The notes: a model not told the origin generated them from the sequence alone. Counted from the stretch's first letter, positions 1 to 9,476 are shown. The stretch is 64,000 bases of DNA from GWB1-37-8 sp964603935 (GCA_964603935.1 CAZRWL010000001.1:24861-88860), one strand, 5' to 3'. Translations and numbers: made by a program.

Positions 1-342
1 AATCTTTCTCCGGGAGCACATACGATAACTATAAAAACCCGCGACTCCTCCGGGATACTAAAGACTTTAACGCAATCATTTATTGTTTTCGCCGCAGAAA
101 CAACTCCCCCTACCCTACAACCTATTCCAACCCTACAACCTTCTCCCACAGTTATTCTAATGCCAATTACCGCTCCAGCATTTAGCCCAACTCCCATTCC
201 ATTCGCAATTCTTCCACCTATGACATCGAAAGACGGTCTTCCGCCAACAGGAAGCTCTACCTTAACACCGCTGACTATCGGAGGCGTTATCGCAACTATA
301 GCAGGAATAGCATTATTTTTAATAACGCGCTCTATGTTATGA
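1..342 (+). CDS. C-terminal end of a cell-surface protein with LPPTG-type anchor (5' truncated)
   Basis: The reading frame is open from the first base, so only the last 113 residues are seen. The first ~30 visible residues look like the last strands of an Ig-like domain. A Pro/Thr-rich spacer follows, then LPPTG at 238-252, a hydrophobic helix and a short tail ending RSML. LPxTG, hydrophobic helix and basic tail is the classic sortase sorting signal. No sortase is encoded in the window, so sortase anchoring is inference; a plain C-terminal membrane anchor is the alternative. The stop is one base before the next gene. Confidence 0.7.
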   Translation, partial: NLSPGAHTITIKTRDSSGILKTLTQSFIVFAAETTPPTLQPIPTLQPSPTVILMPITAPAFSPTPIPFAILPPMTSKDGLPPTGSSTLTPLTIGGVIATIAGIALFLITRSML

Positions 343-343
343 T

Positions 344-1993
344 ATGCAAGTCTTTGTTAAAAACCACAAATTGTTATTTTATTTGCTTTTATTAACCGCT
401 GTTGGCGGATTTTTTCGCTTTTATAATCTTGATTGGGATAATGGCAATTTTTTCCATCCGGACGAGAGAAATATATCCAATGCAGTTTCAAGAATTAAAT
501 TTTTCTCTCAATTAAATCCTGATTTTTTCGCGTATGGGGGATTTTTGATCTATTTATACAGGATAACAGGAGATATTTTGTATAAGATTACAAATAATTC
601 TAATTGGGTTTATGACTGGGGACACATAAATATTATTGGAAGATTTTACTCCGCTTTATTCTCTACAATAACTATTCCTTTAGTTTTTTTTCTGGCTAAA
701 AATATTTTTAATAAATATACCGCAATGATAGCAGCCGCGCTAACTGCTTTTACTGTTTCTTTTATCCAGATTTCTCATTTCAGCATTACGGAAAATCTCT
801 TAACACTGATGGCTGTTTTAATTTGCTTTCTTGCTGTCAAATTATTAGAAACAGGAAAGCTTATAAATTATATTTTATGTGCGATTGCAATCGGCATTGC
901 TGCTGCAACCAAAACAACAGCTTTATCTTTTATAATATTTCCTTTAATTGCTCATTTCCTATCTATTACAAAACAGCCATATAATTTCATAAAGAGAGTT
1001 TGCTTTTTATTTGTCTTTTTATTAACAAGCTTTATTATCTTCAGTATCTTATCTCCCTACACCTTTATAAAGTGGGATAAATTTATGGAGTCGATGAAAT
1101 ACGAATCGGGCGTAGCTTTAGGAACTCTCCCCGTCCCTTATACTCTTCAATTTACCAATACATCCCCTTATCTTTTTCAGCTTCAAAATTTCTTATGGCA
1201 ATTGGGCCCAATTTCTTATTTACTAATTCCTTCTTTTATTCTATTTGTATTTCTTGCTATAAAAACAAGGAATCCCAAATTTATTTTGTTCATCTCTTTC
1301 CCTTTAATTTATTTTTTATATGTCGGTTATTGGCATACGAAATTTATTAGATTTATGCTTCCGATTTTTCCTTTCATAATTATATTAATAAGCTATTCTC
1401 TATTTGCATTGCAAAAGAAAACTAAAACCTTGGGAAAACTCTTTCTTATTATTTCCATTCTCTCCTCAATTATTTGGGCTCTCGCATTTTTCTCAATCTA
1501 CACAAAAGAGCAAACCAGAATTAATGCTTCTAAATGGATATATGAAAATATTCCAGACGGAAGCAAAATCCTAGGAGAACATTGGGATGATGGATTACCC
1601 ACTACGATAGGCTCTTCTTATCCAAGTAAATACAATATTGAACAGCTAACTATTTACGAACCGGACAATCAAGCAAAAATTGATTATTATGTAAAAAAAT
1701 TATCCTCTGCCGATTATATTATCATTAACAGCAAAAGACTTTACGGAACATTAATTAATCTACAGGATAAATACCCCATAACAAGCCGCTATTATAAATT
1801 ATTATTTAACGGCAGATTGGGATATGAAAAAATTAAAGAATTTAAGTCCTACCCCTCAATCTTTGGCTTTGAAATAAACGATGATGCAAGCGAAGAAACC
1901 TTCCAAGTCTACGACCACCCAAAAGTAATGGTATTTAAAAATACTGCTTACCTCTCAGGAAAACAATTAGCTGAAATACTCCAAACAAAGTAG
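344..1993 (+). CDS. GT-C fold membrane glycosyltransferase (GT39/PMT-like)
   Basis: 549-residue polytopic membrane protein with about ten hydrophobic helices and a soluble C-terminal part (from about residue 390). The first outer loop has the acidic motif FHPDERN (around residues 37-43), as expected for the PMT/ArnT glycosyltransferases that transfer sugar from a polyprenyl-phosphate carrier to protein or glycan. Donor and acceptor cannot be read from the sequence. It starts 1 nt after the surface-protein gene and precedes a HAD protein and DUF2298, consistent with an envelope glycosylation operon. Confidence 0.75.
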   Translation: MQVFVKNHKLLFYLLLLTAVGGFFRFYNLDWDNGNFFHPDERNISNAVSRIKFFSQLNPDFFAYGGFLIYLYRITGDILYKITNNSNWVYDWGHINIIGRFYSALFSTITIPLVFFLAKNIFNKYTAMIAAALTAFTVSFIQISHFSITENLLTLMAVLICFLAVKLLETGKLINYILCAIAIGIAAATKTTALSFIIFPLIAHFLSITKQPYNFIKRVCFLFVFLLTSFIIFSILSPYTFIKWDKFMESMKYESGVALGTLPVPYTLQFTNTSPYLFQLQNFLWQLGPISYLLIPSFILFVFLAIKTRNPKFILFISFPLIYFLYVGYWHTKFIRFMLPIFPFIIILISYSLFALQKKTKTLGKLFLIISILSSIIWALAFFSIYTKEQTRINASKWIYENIPDGSKILGEHWDDGLPTTIGSSYPSKYNIEQLTIYEPDNQAKIDYYVKKLSSADYIIINSKRLYGTLINLQDKYPITSRYYKLLFNGRLGYEKIKEFKSYPSIFGFEINDDASEETFQVYDHPKVMVFKNTAYLSGKQLAEILQTK

Positions 1994-2017
1994 TACAATA
2001 GGTTTTATCCTAAGATT

Positions 2018-2566
2018 ATGAATGTTGGATTTGATTTGGACAGGATATTTATACACAGTCCTCCTTTTGTTCCAGGAAAAATTGTTGACAGATTTTACAA
2101 AGGGAAACAAGATGGAAAACTAAAATATCGTATCCCCGGACGACTTGAGAAATTGATGAGAATTTTCAGCCATCATTCAATCTTCCGGCCGCCAATTGTC
2201 AAAAATGTGAATTATGTTAAAAATTTAGCATTAGCAAATACCCATAAGTATTATCTTATCTCAAGCAGATTTAACTTCTTAAAGAAGAGAACCTCCAAGC
2301 TTATTCAACGTTATGAATTAGACAGAATATTTAATGCAATGTATTTCAATTATTCAGACGATCAACCGCATAATTTTAAAAATAAAGTAGTAGAAGAACT
2401 AAAATTGGACATGTATGTTGATGATGATTTGCAGCTTTTGAGACACTTAGCAAGTAATAATTCCAAAACCAAATTTTTCTGGTTTAATAAAAAAATAAAT
2501 CAAAAATTATCAAACAATCTCTTCGCCATTAGCAATCTTTCCGAAATATTCCTAAACAAAGACTAA
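2018..2566 (+). CDS. HAD-superfamily (5'-nucleotidase-like) protein
   Basis: 182 residues. The N-terminal FDLD (residues 5-8) gives the two aspartates of HAD motif I, and YVDDD near residue 134 fits motif IV. The order suggests a small soluble HAD phosphatase resembling the deoxyribonucleotidase group, but the substrate is unknown. It sits 24 nt after the GT-C gene and 4 nt before DUF2298, so all three are probably co-transcribed. Confidence 0.6.
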   Translation: MNVGFDLDRIFIHSPPFVPGKIVDRFYKGKQDGKLKYRIPGRLEKLMRIFSHHSIFRPPIVKNVNYVKNLALANTHKYYLISSRFNFLKKRTSKLIQRYELDRIFNAMYFNYSDDQPHNFKNKVVEELKLDMYVDDDLQLLRHLASNNSKTKFFWFNKKINQKLSNNLFAISNLSEIFLNKD

Positions 2567-2570
2567 ATCC

Positions 2571-4922
2571 ATGAATTTTTCCGACTTTTTATCCGTTGTG
2601 CAATGGTGGACAGTAATTTTTATTATTGGAGCTATTTTTATTCCAATAACGAATTTAATTCTTTCAAATTTTTTTGACAAAGGCTATATTTTTTCAAAAA
2701 TTATAGGGACAGCTGCAATAAGTTACGCTGTTTTTGTTCTCGGATTTTTAAAAATCCTCCCCTTCACTCAAGCAACAATCTTTATTGTAATTGCCTTATT
2801 TGCAGGTATAAATATACTAATTTTCAAAAAAAAAATAAAGTTAGCAATTAAACAATTTGACAATGAAGCAATTAAAATAATTATCTTCGAAGAGGCTCTT
2901 TTTTTGGGAGTTCTATTTTTCTGGTCTTTTATTCACGCTCATCAGCCAGACATTCATGGTTTGGAAAAATACATGGATTACGGATTTATTAATTCGATAT
3001 TGAGAGCCAAATATTTCCCGCCTCTAGATATGTGGTTTACTCCATTCTCAATTAATTATTATTATTTCGGCCATTTAGTTACAGCCGTGCTAACAAAATT
3101 GTCCCTCCTTCCCTCACCAATTACTTTTAACCTAATGCTCTCGACAATTTCTGCGCTATCTTTTGTTTCCGCTTTCTCAATCGGAGCTAATCTTTTCAAG
3201 ATTTTAATGAACAAGGGACGGGTGGCAAAAGAGGAAGGGCTCCCGACCCCACTTCGCTTGAAAGCTTCGAGGGGCAAAACAACGCTAGAGTCAGCGGGCT
3301 TGCCAGCCGTAGCTTTAGCGAAGGTTGGAGGGAAACTTTTGACAGGACCCGTCCTCGCAGGACTTTTGACGGCATTTATTTTAAACTTTGCGGGAAATTT
3401 ACATACCCTGCATCTATTCTTTAAGCCTTATCTTAATGAAAATCCTGTGCCTTTTTGGAATTTAATATTCTCCCCCCAAACATTCCCCAATAATTATTGG
3501 TATCCAAATGCAACGCGTTTTATTGAAAATACGATCCACGAATTTCCCATTTATTCCTCTGTTGTTTCCGATCTTCACGGCCACTTCCTGGATCTCCCTT
3601 TTGTTTTACTAACAATAGCCATTCTCTTATCGCTAGTACTAAAATCGCAAATCACAAATCACAAATCACAAATAAACCTTAATGTTCAAAATTCAAAACG
3701 TTTTGGATTTTTTAATTTTAGAAATTTGAATTTATTTGGAACTTGGAATTTTGAATTTAGAATTTTATTGCTGGCATTTTTGCTGGCAATAATGTATATG
3801 ACGAATGCTTGGGACGGAATAATCTATTTCATACTAGCTACTCTTATTATTGGCTATACTATTCTAAAATCACTAATTAATCCTTCAGAAATTAAAAATG
3901 CAAAATTCAAAAATTTTATTACTTTATTTATTCCCAAGATTTTATTATTAGGATTCTTCTTTTTTCTATTCTCTCTACCCTTTAATTTAAATTTCAAGCC
4001 TTTTGCTTCCGCAATTGGCATACTTTGCGCGCCGGATTTCTTAGTGCGTTTGGAAAAATTCGGACCTTTCATTTTTGAAGCGAATCATTGCCAGCACTCT
4101 CCCGTATGGCAGTTATTTATTCTTTATGGCTTCTTTTACTTTTGGGTAGTTTCGTTCGTTATATTTCTTTTTAAAAATTTAAAAACAAAAATTGAAAATT
4201 TATCAGTATCCGATATATTCGTTGGAATTCTGATAATATTATCTACCCTGCTTATTATTATCCCTGAATTTATCTATGTAAAAGATATTTATCCCGCGCA
4301 CTACCGCGCCAATACGATGTTCAAGCTCGTTTATGAATCCTTCATTATGCTTTCGTTAGCCTCGGGCTACATCGTAATAAGAATAATTAATAGTTTCAAA
4401 TTTGTTTATTTGTTTATTGGCAGTATTGGATTATTCCTCGTAATGGTCTATCCTTATTTTGCGATTAAATCTTATTTTGGAGATTTAAAGGCTTACTCCG
4501 GACTTAATGGAACAAACTACCTTAAGCCGCTTTATCCTCAGGACTACGATGCTATTTTATGGATAAATAAAAATATCAAAGGACAACCTGTAATTTTGGA
4601 AGCTCAAGGCGACTCGTACACGGATTATGGACGTATATCTACTAATACCGGATTGCCGACAGTTTTGGGCTGGACTGTTCACGAATGGCTTTGGCGCGGC
4701 GCCTATGATATTCCAGCCCCAAGAATTGCGGAAATCGCAGAAATGTATGAGTCTAAAAACCCTAAGGAAACAAAAAAATTATTAAAAAAATATAACGTAT
4801 CGCTTGTATTTTTGGGCGACCTTGAACGGCAAAAATATCTCAATCTTAACGAAGAGAAATTTAACTCATTTGGAAAAATAATTTACCAAAACAACCAGAC
4901 AAAAATTTACAAAATTAATTAG
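2571..4922 (+). CDS. DUF2298 polytopic membrane protein (YYY family)
   Basis: 783 residues with many membrane helices. The NYYYFGHL motif (near residue 162) is the hallmark of the DUF2298 or 'YYY' membrane proteins, large GT-C-like proteins common in Chloroflexi, archaea and CPR bacteria and presumed to act in surface glycosylation. Two stretches look foreign to the family: a GC-richer Ala/Gly/Lys-rich loop encoded by 3216-3354 and an Asn/Phe-rich loop encoded by about 3640-3770. Both lie between helices and keep the frame. The 3' end overlaps the convergent LCP gene by 8 nt. Confidence 0.8.
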   Translation: MNFSDFLSVVQWWTVIFIIGAIFIPITNLILSNFFDKGYIFSKIIGTAAISYAVFVLGFLKILPFTQATIFIVIALFAGINILIFKKKIKLAIKQFDNEAIKIIIFEEALFLGVLFFWSFIHAHQPDIHGLEKYMDYGFINSILRAKYFPPLDMWFTPFSINYYYFGHLVTAVLTKLSLLPSPITFNLMLSTISALSFVSAFSIGANLFKILMNKGRVAKEEGLPTPLRLKASRGKTTLESAGLPAVALAKVGGKLLTGPVLAGLLTAFILNFAGNLHTLHLFFKPYLNENPVPFWNLIFSPQTFPNNYWYPNATRFIENTIHEFPIYSSVVSDLHGHFLDLPFVLLTIAILLSLVLKSQITNHKSQINLNVQNSKRFGFFNFRNLNLFGTWNFEFRILLLAFLLAIMYMTNAWDGIIYFILATLIIGYTILKSLINPSEIKNAKFKNFITLFIPKILLLGFFFFLFSLPFNLNFKPFASAIGILCAPDFLVRLEKFGPFIFEANHCQHSPVWQLFILYGFFYFWVVSFVIFLFKNLKTKIENLSVSDIFVGILIILSTLLIIIPEFIYVKDIYPAHYRANTMFKLVYESFIMLSLASGYIVIRIINSFKFVYLFIGSIGLFLVMVYPYFAIKSYFGDLKAYSGLNGTNYLKPLYPQDYDAILWINKNIKGQPVILEAQGDSYTDYGRISTNTGLPTVLGWTVHEWLWRGAYDIPAPRIAEIAEMYESKNPKETKKLLKKYNVSLVFLGDLERQKYLNLNEEKFNSFGKIIYQNNQTKIYKIN
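3216..3354 (+). repeat. MITE-like GC-rich insertion inside the DUF2298 gene
   Basis: The segment is clearly richer in G and C than the surrounding gene. Its ends are inverted: GGACGGGT at 3216-3223 followed by CAAAAG, and CTTTTG followed by ACCCGTCC at 3347-3354. The interior includes agctttagcgaaggttggag, resembling the insert at the end of purQ. It encodes a hydrophilic loop of about 45 residues in frame. Confidence 0.55.
3649..3673 (+). repeat. 7-nt tandem repeat (AAATCAC) in the DUF2298 gene
   Basis: Three full copies and a partial copy of AAATCAC, followed to about 3770 by degenerate AT-rich repeats encoding Asn/Phe-rich sequence. The period of seven matches the other AT-rich tracts of this window. 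Confidence 0.7.
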
Positions 4923-5985
4923 AGGGAATTTCTGGAACATGACAATTGCCGACTGTTATTTCACAAGCGACAAACTTCTGGATCTCTGAAAAATTATCGT
5001 TCCCAACTCTTGGAATTAAAACCCACTGATTTTCATAAACTGAAGATATTGGAGGATTTACCAAAAGACCGGGTCTCTCTTCCTGATTGTCTCCGTAATC
5101 CAATACAGCGCTTTCTATTTTCGCTTCTCTCATTTTATTTGCAAGCTTTATGAAATCATCTATTTCCCCCTCTTTTATATTTGTGTCTATACTGCCTTTC
5201 AAAGCTCCATAGACACTAACTATTTTTGCCGGATTAAGTAAAAAATTTATGGAAAAAATTTTATCTTTCACTGCCTTTATTACCTGTTCCTGTCTTTTGG
5301 ATCGTGCGAAATCCGTTCCATTTGATCCTTCCGCATGTCTGGATCTCACAAATTCAAGAGCTGCTTCTCCGTCTATATGGGTAACTCCCTTATCAAAATG
5401 CAGATGTTTGTACCTGCAGATAAATTTTTCCTGAATCTCTATTTCGGCAGAAATGGTAGCAACAAACGTCCCAATATCTTCATCGGAATATCCACAGGAA
5501 TCATTTTCTCTTCCTGCTATGGGATACTTATAGTCATCAAAAGTGCTTTGAACATCAATGTCTATACCCCCAAGAATATCTAGAGTTTTGACAAAGCCGT
5601 CAAAATCAATTTTCACCGTATAGTCAATTGCATGCCCTATTACCTTCTTGACAACTGCGTTAGATAGCAAAATTCCCCCGCCCTTTTGTTTTGCTTCGGC
5701 TGTGGAATACGCAGTGTTAATTCTGGCATTTAAGTCGGTTATCCATAAATCTCTTGGAACAGAAACCAGAGTGACTTTGTTATTTTCAGGATCAAGGCTT
5801 GCAAAAATCATAGTGTCTGTTAAATCAGGTCCTTGATGAATACCTCCTCCAACCCCTAACAAAAGAATGTTAATTCTGTCTTGAGTTTTCTTAAGGTCTA
5901 TATTTTTATTGAAAGCCGTTTCTCCGACTTTCCCAAGAAATATCAAAAATAAAATTGAAAAAATTATCAATATTTTTTTATGCAT
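4915..5985 (-). CDS. LytR-CpsA-Psr (LCP) family cell-wall ligase
   Basis: 356 residues with one N-terminal membrane helix (residues 3-18) and an extracellular LCP domain: NILLLGVGG, DTMIFASLDP, VSVPRDLW, and later EFVRSRH and DFARSKRQEQVI. LCP enzymes transfer polyprenyl-pyrophosphate-linked glycopolymers to peptidoglycan or protein; the arginines in PRD and RSRH are the usual pyrophosphate-binding residues. The start overlaps the tpiA stop by 8 nt, so the two genes form an operon. The C-terminal ~60 residues contain two cysteines (CEITVGNC), possibly a disulphide. Confidence 0.88.
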   Translation of the reverse strand: MHKKILIIFSILFLIFLGKVGETAFNKNIDLKKTQDRINILLLGVGGGIHQGPDLTDTMIFASLDPENNKVTLVSVPRDLWITDLNARINTAYSTAEAKQKGGGILLSNAVVKKVIGHAIDYTVKIDFDGFVKTLDILGGIDIDVQSTFDDYKYPIAGRENDSCGYSDEDIGTFVATISAEIEIQEKFICRYKHLHFDKGVTHIDGEAALEFVRSRHAEGSNGTDFARSKRQEQVIKAVKDKIFSINFLLNPAKIVSVYGALKGSIDTNIKEGEIDDFIKLANKMREAKIESAVLDYGDNQEERPGLLVNPPISSVYENQWVLIPRVGNDNFSEIQKFVACEITVGNCHVPEIPSN

Positions 5986-6643
5986 TTTTTATAATTTCCA
6001 AAAATTCTAAGACACCAAGACTTGCTGTTCCAACCCCTACGCCGTCTATATGAGGCATTGCGGTAAAAGATGATACATTTCCGGGATTCACGCTCCCGCC
6101 ATACAAAACAACTTTTACGGGATTGTTACTCTTTGTAAATTCAGCAACTTCATTGGCATTACGAGGATTATCCGGAATGCCCGTACCAATTGCCTCTATT
6201 GGCTCGTATAGCACAATATCTGTATTTTTGGGTACAAACGTATTTCTGCTTTGAATGCAAAAAATTGAAATTAAATTATTGGCTTTGGCTAAATTAACTT
6301 TACGTTCCAACATCTCATCGTTTTCTAAAAAATTTTTTCTTCTTTCGGAATGTCCAATAATTACATAGTCCGCTAATTCCTTTATTTGCTTTGCGTTGAT
6401 TTCGCCGGTATACGCTCCTTCACTAAAAGGCGAGATGTTTTGCGCTCCCAGCTTTATATTCAATTTGTGATTTAAGATATAAGATTTAAGAATGGGAAGA
6501 AGCGTAAAAGGCGGACAAATAATGATTTCCTTCCCTGAAATTGAAAATTGAAAATTGAAAATTGAAAATTTATGGAGCCAATCTTTAGCTTCAGATTCGG
6601 TTTTATTGGACTTCCAATTGGCAATAATATAGAGTTTTTTCAT
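5978..6643 (-). CDS. tpiA: Triosephosphate isomerase
   Basis: 221 residues. Interconverts dihydroxyacetone phosphate and glyceraldehyde 3-phosphate. Visible motifs are NWKSNK (substrate Lys), IIGHSERR (catalytic His), YEPIEAIGTG (catalytic Glu) and YGGSVNPGN (phosphate binding). It is shorter than the usual ~250 residues. Residues ~26-34 (FNFQFSI region) come from a 7-nt tandem repeat and are unlike family sequence. It heads an operon with the LCP gene and is divergent from uvrD. Confidence 0.93.
   Translation of the reverse strand: MKKLYIIANWKSNKTESEAKDWLHKFSIFNFQFSISGKEIIICPPFTLLPILKSYILNHKLNIKLGAQNISPFSEGAYTGEINAKQIKELADYVIIGHSERRKNFLENDEMLERKVNLAKANNLISIFCIQSRNTFVPKNTDIVLYEPIEAIGTGIPDNPRNANEVAEFTKSNNPVKVVLYGGSVNPGNVSSFTAMPHIDGVGVGTASLGVLEFLEIIKNA
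6541..6568 (-). repeat. 7-nt tandem repeat inside tpiA
   Basis: Four perfect plus-strand copies of TTGAAAA inside the coding region. Because 7 is not a multiple of 3, gain or loss of one unit would shift the tpiA frame. Confidence 0.85.
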
Positions 6644-6667
6644 GCTATAATTACAAAGCCGCGGATT

Positions 6668-6673
6668 TATTAT
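6668..6673 (+). promoter_or_regulatory. -10 element of uvrD/pcrA
   Basis: TATTAT lies 5 nt before the ATG at 6679, close enough that the transcript would begin at or very near the start codon. No Shine-Dalgarno sequence is seen. Confidence 0.5.
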
Positions 6674-6678
6674 ACGCT

Positions 6679-8544
6679 ATGAATAAGGACTTTCTCAAGG
6701 ACTTAAACCCTGAGCAGCAAAAGGCAGTTTTAGCTACTGAGGGTCCAATTATTATTCTGGCAGGCGCGGGCTCGGGAAAAACCCGTGTTCTAACTTACAA
6801 AGTCATGTACTTAACAAAAGAGAAAGATGTAAATCCTTTTAATATTCTCATGATAACTTTTACCAATAAAGCAGCCAATGAGATGAAAGAACGCGTGCGG
6901 CAATCTCTTACTAATGACCAAAGACTAACGACTAGAGACCAGCCTGCAATCGCTACTTTTCATTCTCTCTGCGCGAAAATCTTAAGAATTGAAGGTAAAT
7001 ACATAGGTCTTCCCCCGCAATTTGCGATTTACGATACTCAAGACCAAATAGATGCAGTAAAAGAAGCTATGAGAAGGCTTGACATATCAATAAAAGATTA
7101 CAAACCGTCATCAGTCTTAGCCAATATATCTCAAGCAAAAAATGAACTTATAAACGAATCCGAATATCCAAAATACGCAAGGGGTAATTTTCAGGAAAAA
7201 GTTGCAAAAATTTATTTTATTTACCAAAAAGTTTTGTCTGAAAATAGCGCGCTTGATTTTGACGATCTTCTTGCAAAAACGGTATTTTTATTTGAAAACA
7301 ATCCTCGAATTCTTCAGAAATATCAGAATCGTTTTCAGTACATATTAATTGACGAATATCAGGATACAAACAAAGCGCAATATATTTTGACCAAATATTT
7401 AGCTAAAAAATGGAATAATATTTGCGTTGTAGGAGATTTCTCTCAAAGCATTTATTCATGGAGAGGCGCTGACTTTACCAATCTCACTCGTTTTAAGGAA
7501 GATTTCAAAAATACGAAAACATTTTCCCTTTCTCAAAACTATCGCTCTACACAAAAAATCTTGGATGCTGCATCATCTGTAATCTCTAAAAATACTACTC
7601 ATCCAGTTCTGACTCTTTGGACGGAAAATTCGGAAGGTGAAGAAGTTTCAATCTTTGAAGCGCGAAATGAACAACAGGAAATAGAATTTATTGTAAATCA
7701 AATTTCAACCCTTCGGCTCCGCTCAGAGCAAGATTTTAAATATTCGAATATTGCGGTACTGTATAGAACCAATGCTCAATCGCGAATTTTGGAAGAAATT
7801 TTCCTGCATAACAGCATTCCCTATATACTTATTGGGGGAACAAGGTTTTATGAAAGAAAAGAAATTAAAGACGTACTTGCTTATTTAAGAAATCTTAACA
7901 ACAAAAGCGATAAAATTTCATTAAAGCGCATAGAAAAAATTGGCAAAAGAAAAATGGAAAAATATTTAGAATTTTCCCGTGAACGGGATCCCGATGCTTC
8001 GGGACAAGAAACTATCGAGCTTCTAGACGACGTCCTTAAACAAACAGAATATCTTAAATTGTATGACGAAAAAGACGAAGAAGATAGACAAAGACTGGAG
8101 AATATTAAGGAACTTCGCTCTGTTGCCCTCAATTTTCCAGACTTAACAAATTTCCTGGAAAATGTTTCCCTCGTAGAACAAGAGTATTTACCTGATAACG
8201 CCAATGGTCAAAACAAAAAAGATGCGGTAACTTTTATGACTTTACACGCAGCAAAAGGCTTGGAATTCCCTTATGTATTTATGATTGGGATGGAAGAAGG
8301 GTTATTTCCCCATTCCCGGTCGCTAATGGACAAACATGCGCTTGAAGAAGAGAGAAGACTTTGTTATGTTGGAATGACCAGAGCTCGCGAAAGACTTTTT
8401 TTAACTTATGCCAGAAGAAGAATTTTCTTTGGACAGAAAATTTCAAATGTTATTTCCAGATTCGTGTTGGAATTGCCAAGAAATGTAATCGAACAAAATA
8501 TTCATGCAATCAGCAAGGAAAGCGATACGCAAGATTATTTATGA
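6679..8544 (+). CDS. UvrD/PcrA-type superfamily 1A DNA helicase
   Basis: 621 residues. ATP-dependent 3'-5' helicase of repair or replication restart. Visible: Q motif NPEQQKAV, Walker A GAGSGKT (29-35), TFHSLCAKIL, Walker B DEYQDTN, GDFSQSIYSWRGA, QNYRST, and motifs V-VI in TLHAAKGLEFP and CYVGMTRARERL. It lacks the long C-terminal tail of PcrA (~720 residues). Two short stretches, near residue 344 (LRLRSEQ) and near 437 (RDPDASGQ), are encoded by palindromic repeat-like DNA. The stop overlaps the next gene as ATGA. Confidence 0.92.
   Translation: MNKDFLKDLNPEQQKAVLATEGPIIILAGAGSGKTRVLTYKVMYLTKEKDVNPFNILMITFTNKAANEMKERVRQSLTNDQRLTTRDQPAIATFHSLCAKILRIEGKYIGLPPQFAIYDTQDQIDAVKEAMRRLDISIKDYKPSSVLANISQAKNELINESEYPKYARGNFQEKVAKIYFIYQKVLSENSALDFDDLLAKTVFLFENNPRILQKYQNRFQYILIDEYQDTNKAQYILTKYLAKKWNNICVVGDFSQSIYSWRGADFTNLTRFKEDFKNTKTFSLSQNYRSTQKILDAASSVISKNTTHPVLTLWTENSEGEEVSIFEARNEQQEIEFIVNQISTLRLRSEQDFKYSNIAVLYRTNAQSRILEEIFLHNSIPYILIGGTRFYERKEIKDVLAYLRNLNNKSDKISLKRIEKIGKRKMEKYLEFSRERDPDASGQETIELLDDVLKQTEYLKLYDEKDEEDRQRLENIKELRSVALNFPDLTNFLENVSLVEQEYLPDNANGQNKKDAVTFMTLHAAKGLEFPYVFMIGMEEGLFPHSRSLMDKHALEEERRLCYVGMTRARERLFLTYARRRIFFGQKISNVISRFVLELPRNVIEQNIHAISKESDTQDYL
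7987..8006 (+). repeat. Inverted repeat in uvrD (ATnCnGAA family)
   Basis: TCCCGA at 7989-7994 pairs with TCGGGA at 7999-8004 around a 4-nt loop. The core matches the other hairpins of this family near purL, purM and guaA. It adds about seven residues (RDPDASG) in frame. Confidence 0.6.
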
Positions 8545-9476
8545 AAGACGATTTGCCCAGTCATCCCCTGCAATCAAAGGAATGGGGAGAATTTAGAAAA
8601 AAAACAGAAGTCAAAGTAATTAGAATAGGTGGAGTTCAAATGACAGTCCACAAAATTCCCCATATGCCTTGGACAATCGGCTATGTACCAAAAGGACCTT
8701 TGCCTACGCAAGATATGATTTCCGATCTCAAAAAAATTGGCAAACAGGAAAAATGCATTTTTATTCAACTAGAACCCAACGCCTCAAAAATTTCAAATTT
8801 CAAATTTCAAATTTCAAATTTGGGGCTTCGGCCGTCTGTTCATCCTCTTTTTACCAAATATACCTTCATTCTTGATCTGACAAAATCAGAAGAAGAATTA
8901 TTAAAAGCAATGCATCCGAAAACTCGTTACAACATCAAAGTAGCGCTTAAACATGGTGTTAAAATTGTTGAAGATAATTCGGACGGGACATTTGAAACTT
9001 ATTTAGATCTCACAAAAGAAACAACCAAGCGTCAAGGTTTTTATGCACACACAGAAATGTACCATCAGCTAATGTGGGATACTCTTAAAAATAAGATAGC
9101 TCACTTACTTTTGGCAAAATATGGGAAGCAAACGCTGGCGGCGTGGATTTTATTTGTTTACAAAGATACCCTTTATTACCCATATGGAGCTTCCTCAAGC
9201 TTACATAGAGAAACAATGGCATCCAATCTAATGATGTGGGAAGCAATAAGGTTTGGAAAAAAATTAGGTCTTAAAAGATTTGACATGTGGGGAGCGCTAG
9301 AGCCAAATCCGGACAAGAATGATTCCTGGTATGGATTTCACAAATTTAAAGAAGGGTATGGACCGCAACATGTGGAGTTTTTAGGAAGCTTCGACCTGAT
9401 TATAAACCCCGTGCTTTATCAACTCTATAAAATATTAGACAAGATTAGATGGATATTTCTAGGGCTTAAAAAATGA
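8541..9476 (+). CDS. FemAB/FemX-like peptidyltransferase (peptidoglycan interpeptide bridge)
   Basis: 311 residues from the ATG at 8541, which overlaps the uvrD stop; an upstream in-frame ATG at 8361 lies deep within uvrD and is not used here. The double GNAT-like FemAB fold is recognisable: HPLQSKEWGEF, KTRYNIKVALKHGV, TTKRQGFYAHT, YYPYGASS and the C-terminal FDMWGALEP with GFHKFKEGYG. FemAB enzymes add amino acids from aminoacyl-tRNA to lipid II. Residues ~85-95 are encoded by a heptanucleotide repeat. The next gene overlaps by 4 nt. Confidence 0.85.
   Translation: MKDDLPSHPLQSKEWGEFRKKTEVKVIRIGGVQMTVHKIPHMPWTIGYVPKGPLPTQDMISDLKKIGKQEKCIFIQLEPNASKISNFKFQISNLGLRPSVHPLFTKYTFILDLTKSEEELLKAMHPKTRYNIKVALKHGVKIVEDNSDGTFETYLDLTKETTKRQGFYAHTEMYHQLMWDTLKNKIAHLLLAKYGKQTLAAWILFVYKDTLYYPYGASSSLHRETMASNLMMWEAIRFGKKLGLKRFDMWGALEPNPDKNDSWYGFHKFKEGYGPQHVEFLGSFDLIINPVLYQLYKILDKIRWIFLGLKK
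8788..8821 (+). repeat. 7-nt tandem repeat inside the FemAB gene
   Basis: Nearly five copies of AAATTTC, translated as a seven-residue pattern of Asn/Phe/Lys/Gln/Ile/Ser. Unit gain or loss would frameshift the gene. Confidence 0.9.

Noticed and set aside
8361..8540. Longer start for the FemAB protein
   Set aside because: The extension overlaps conserved uvrD motif codons and has no family similarity; the ATGA start at 8541 fits.
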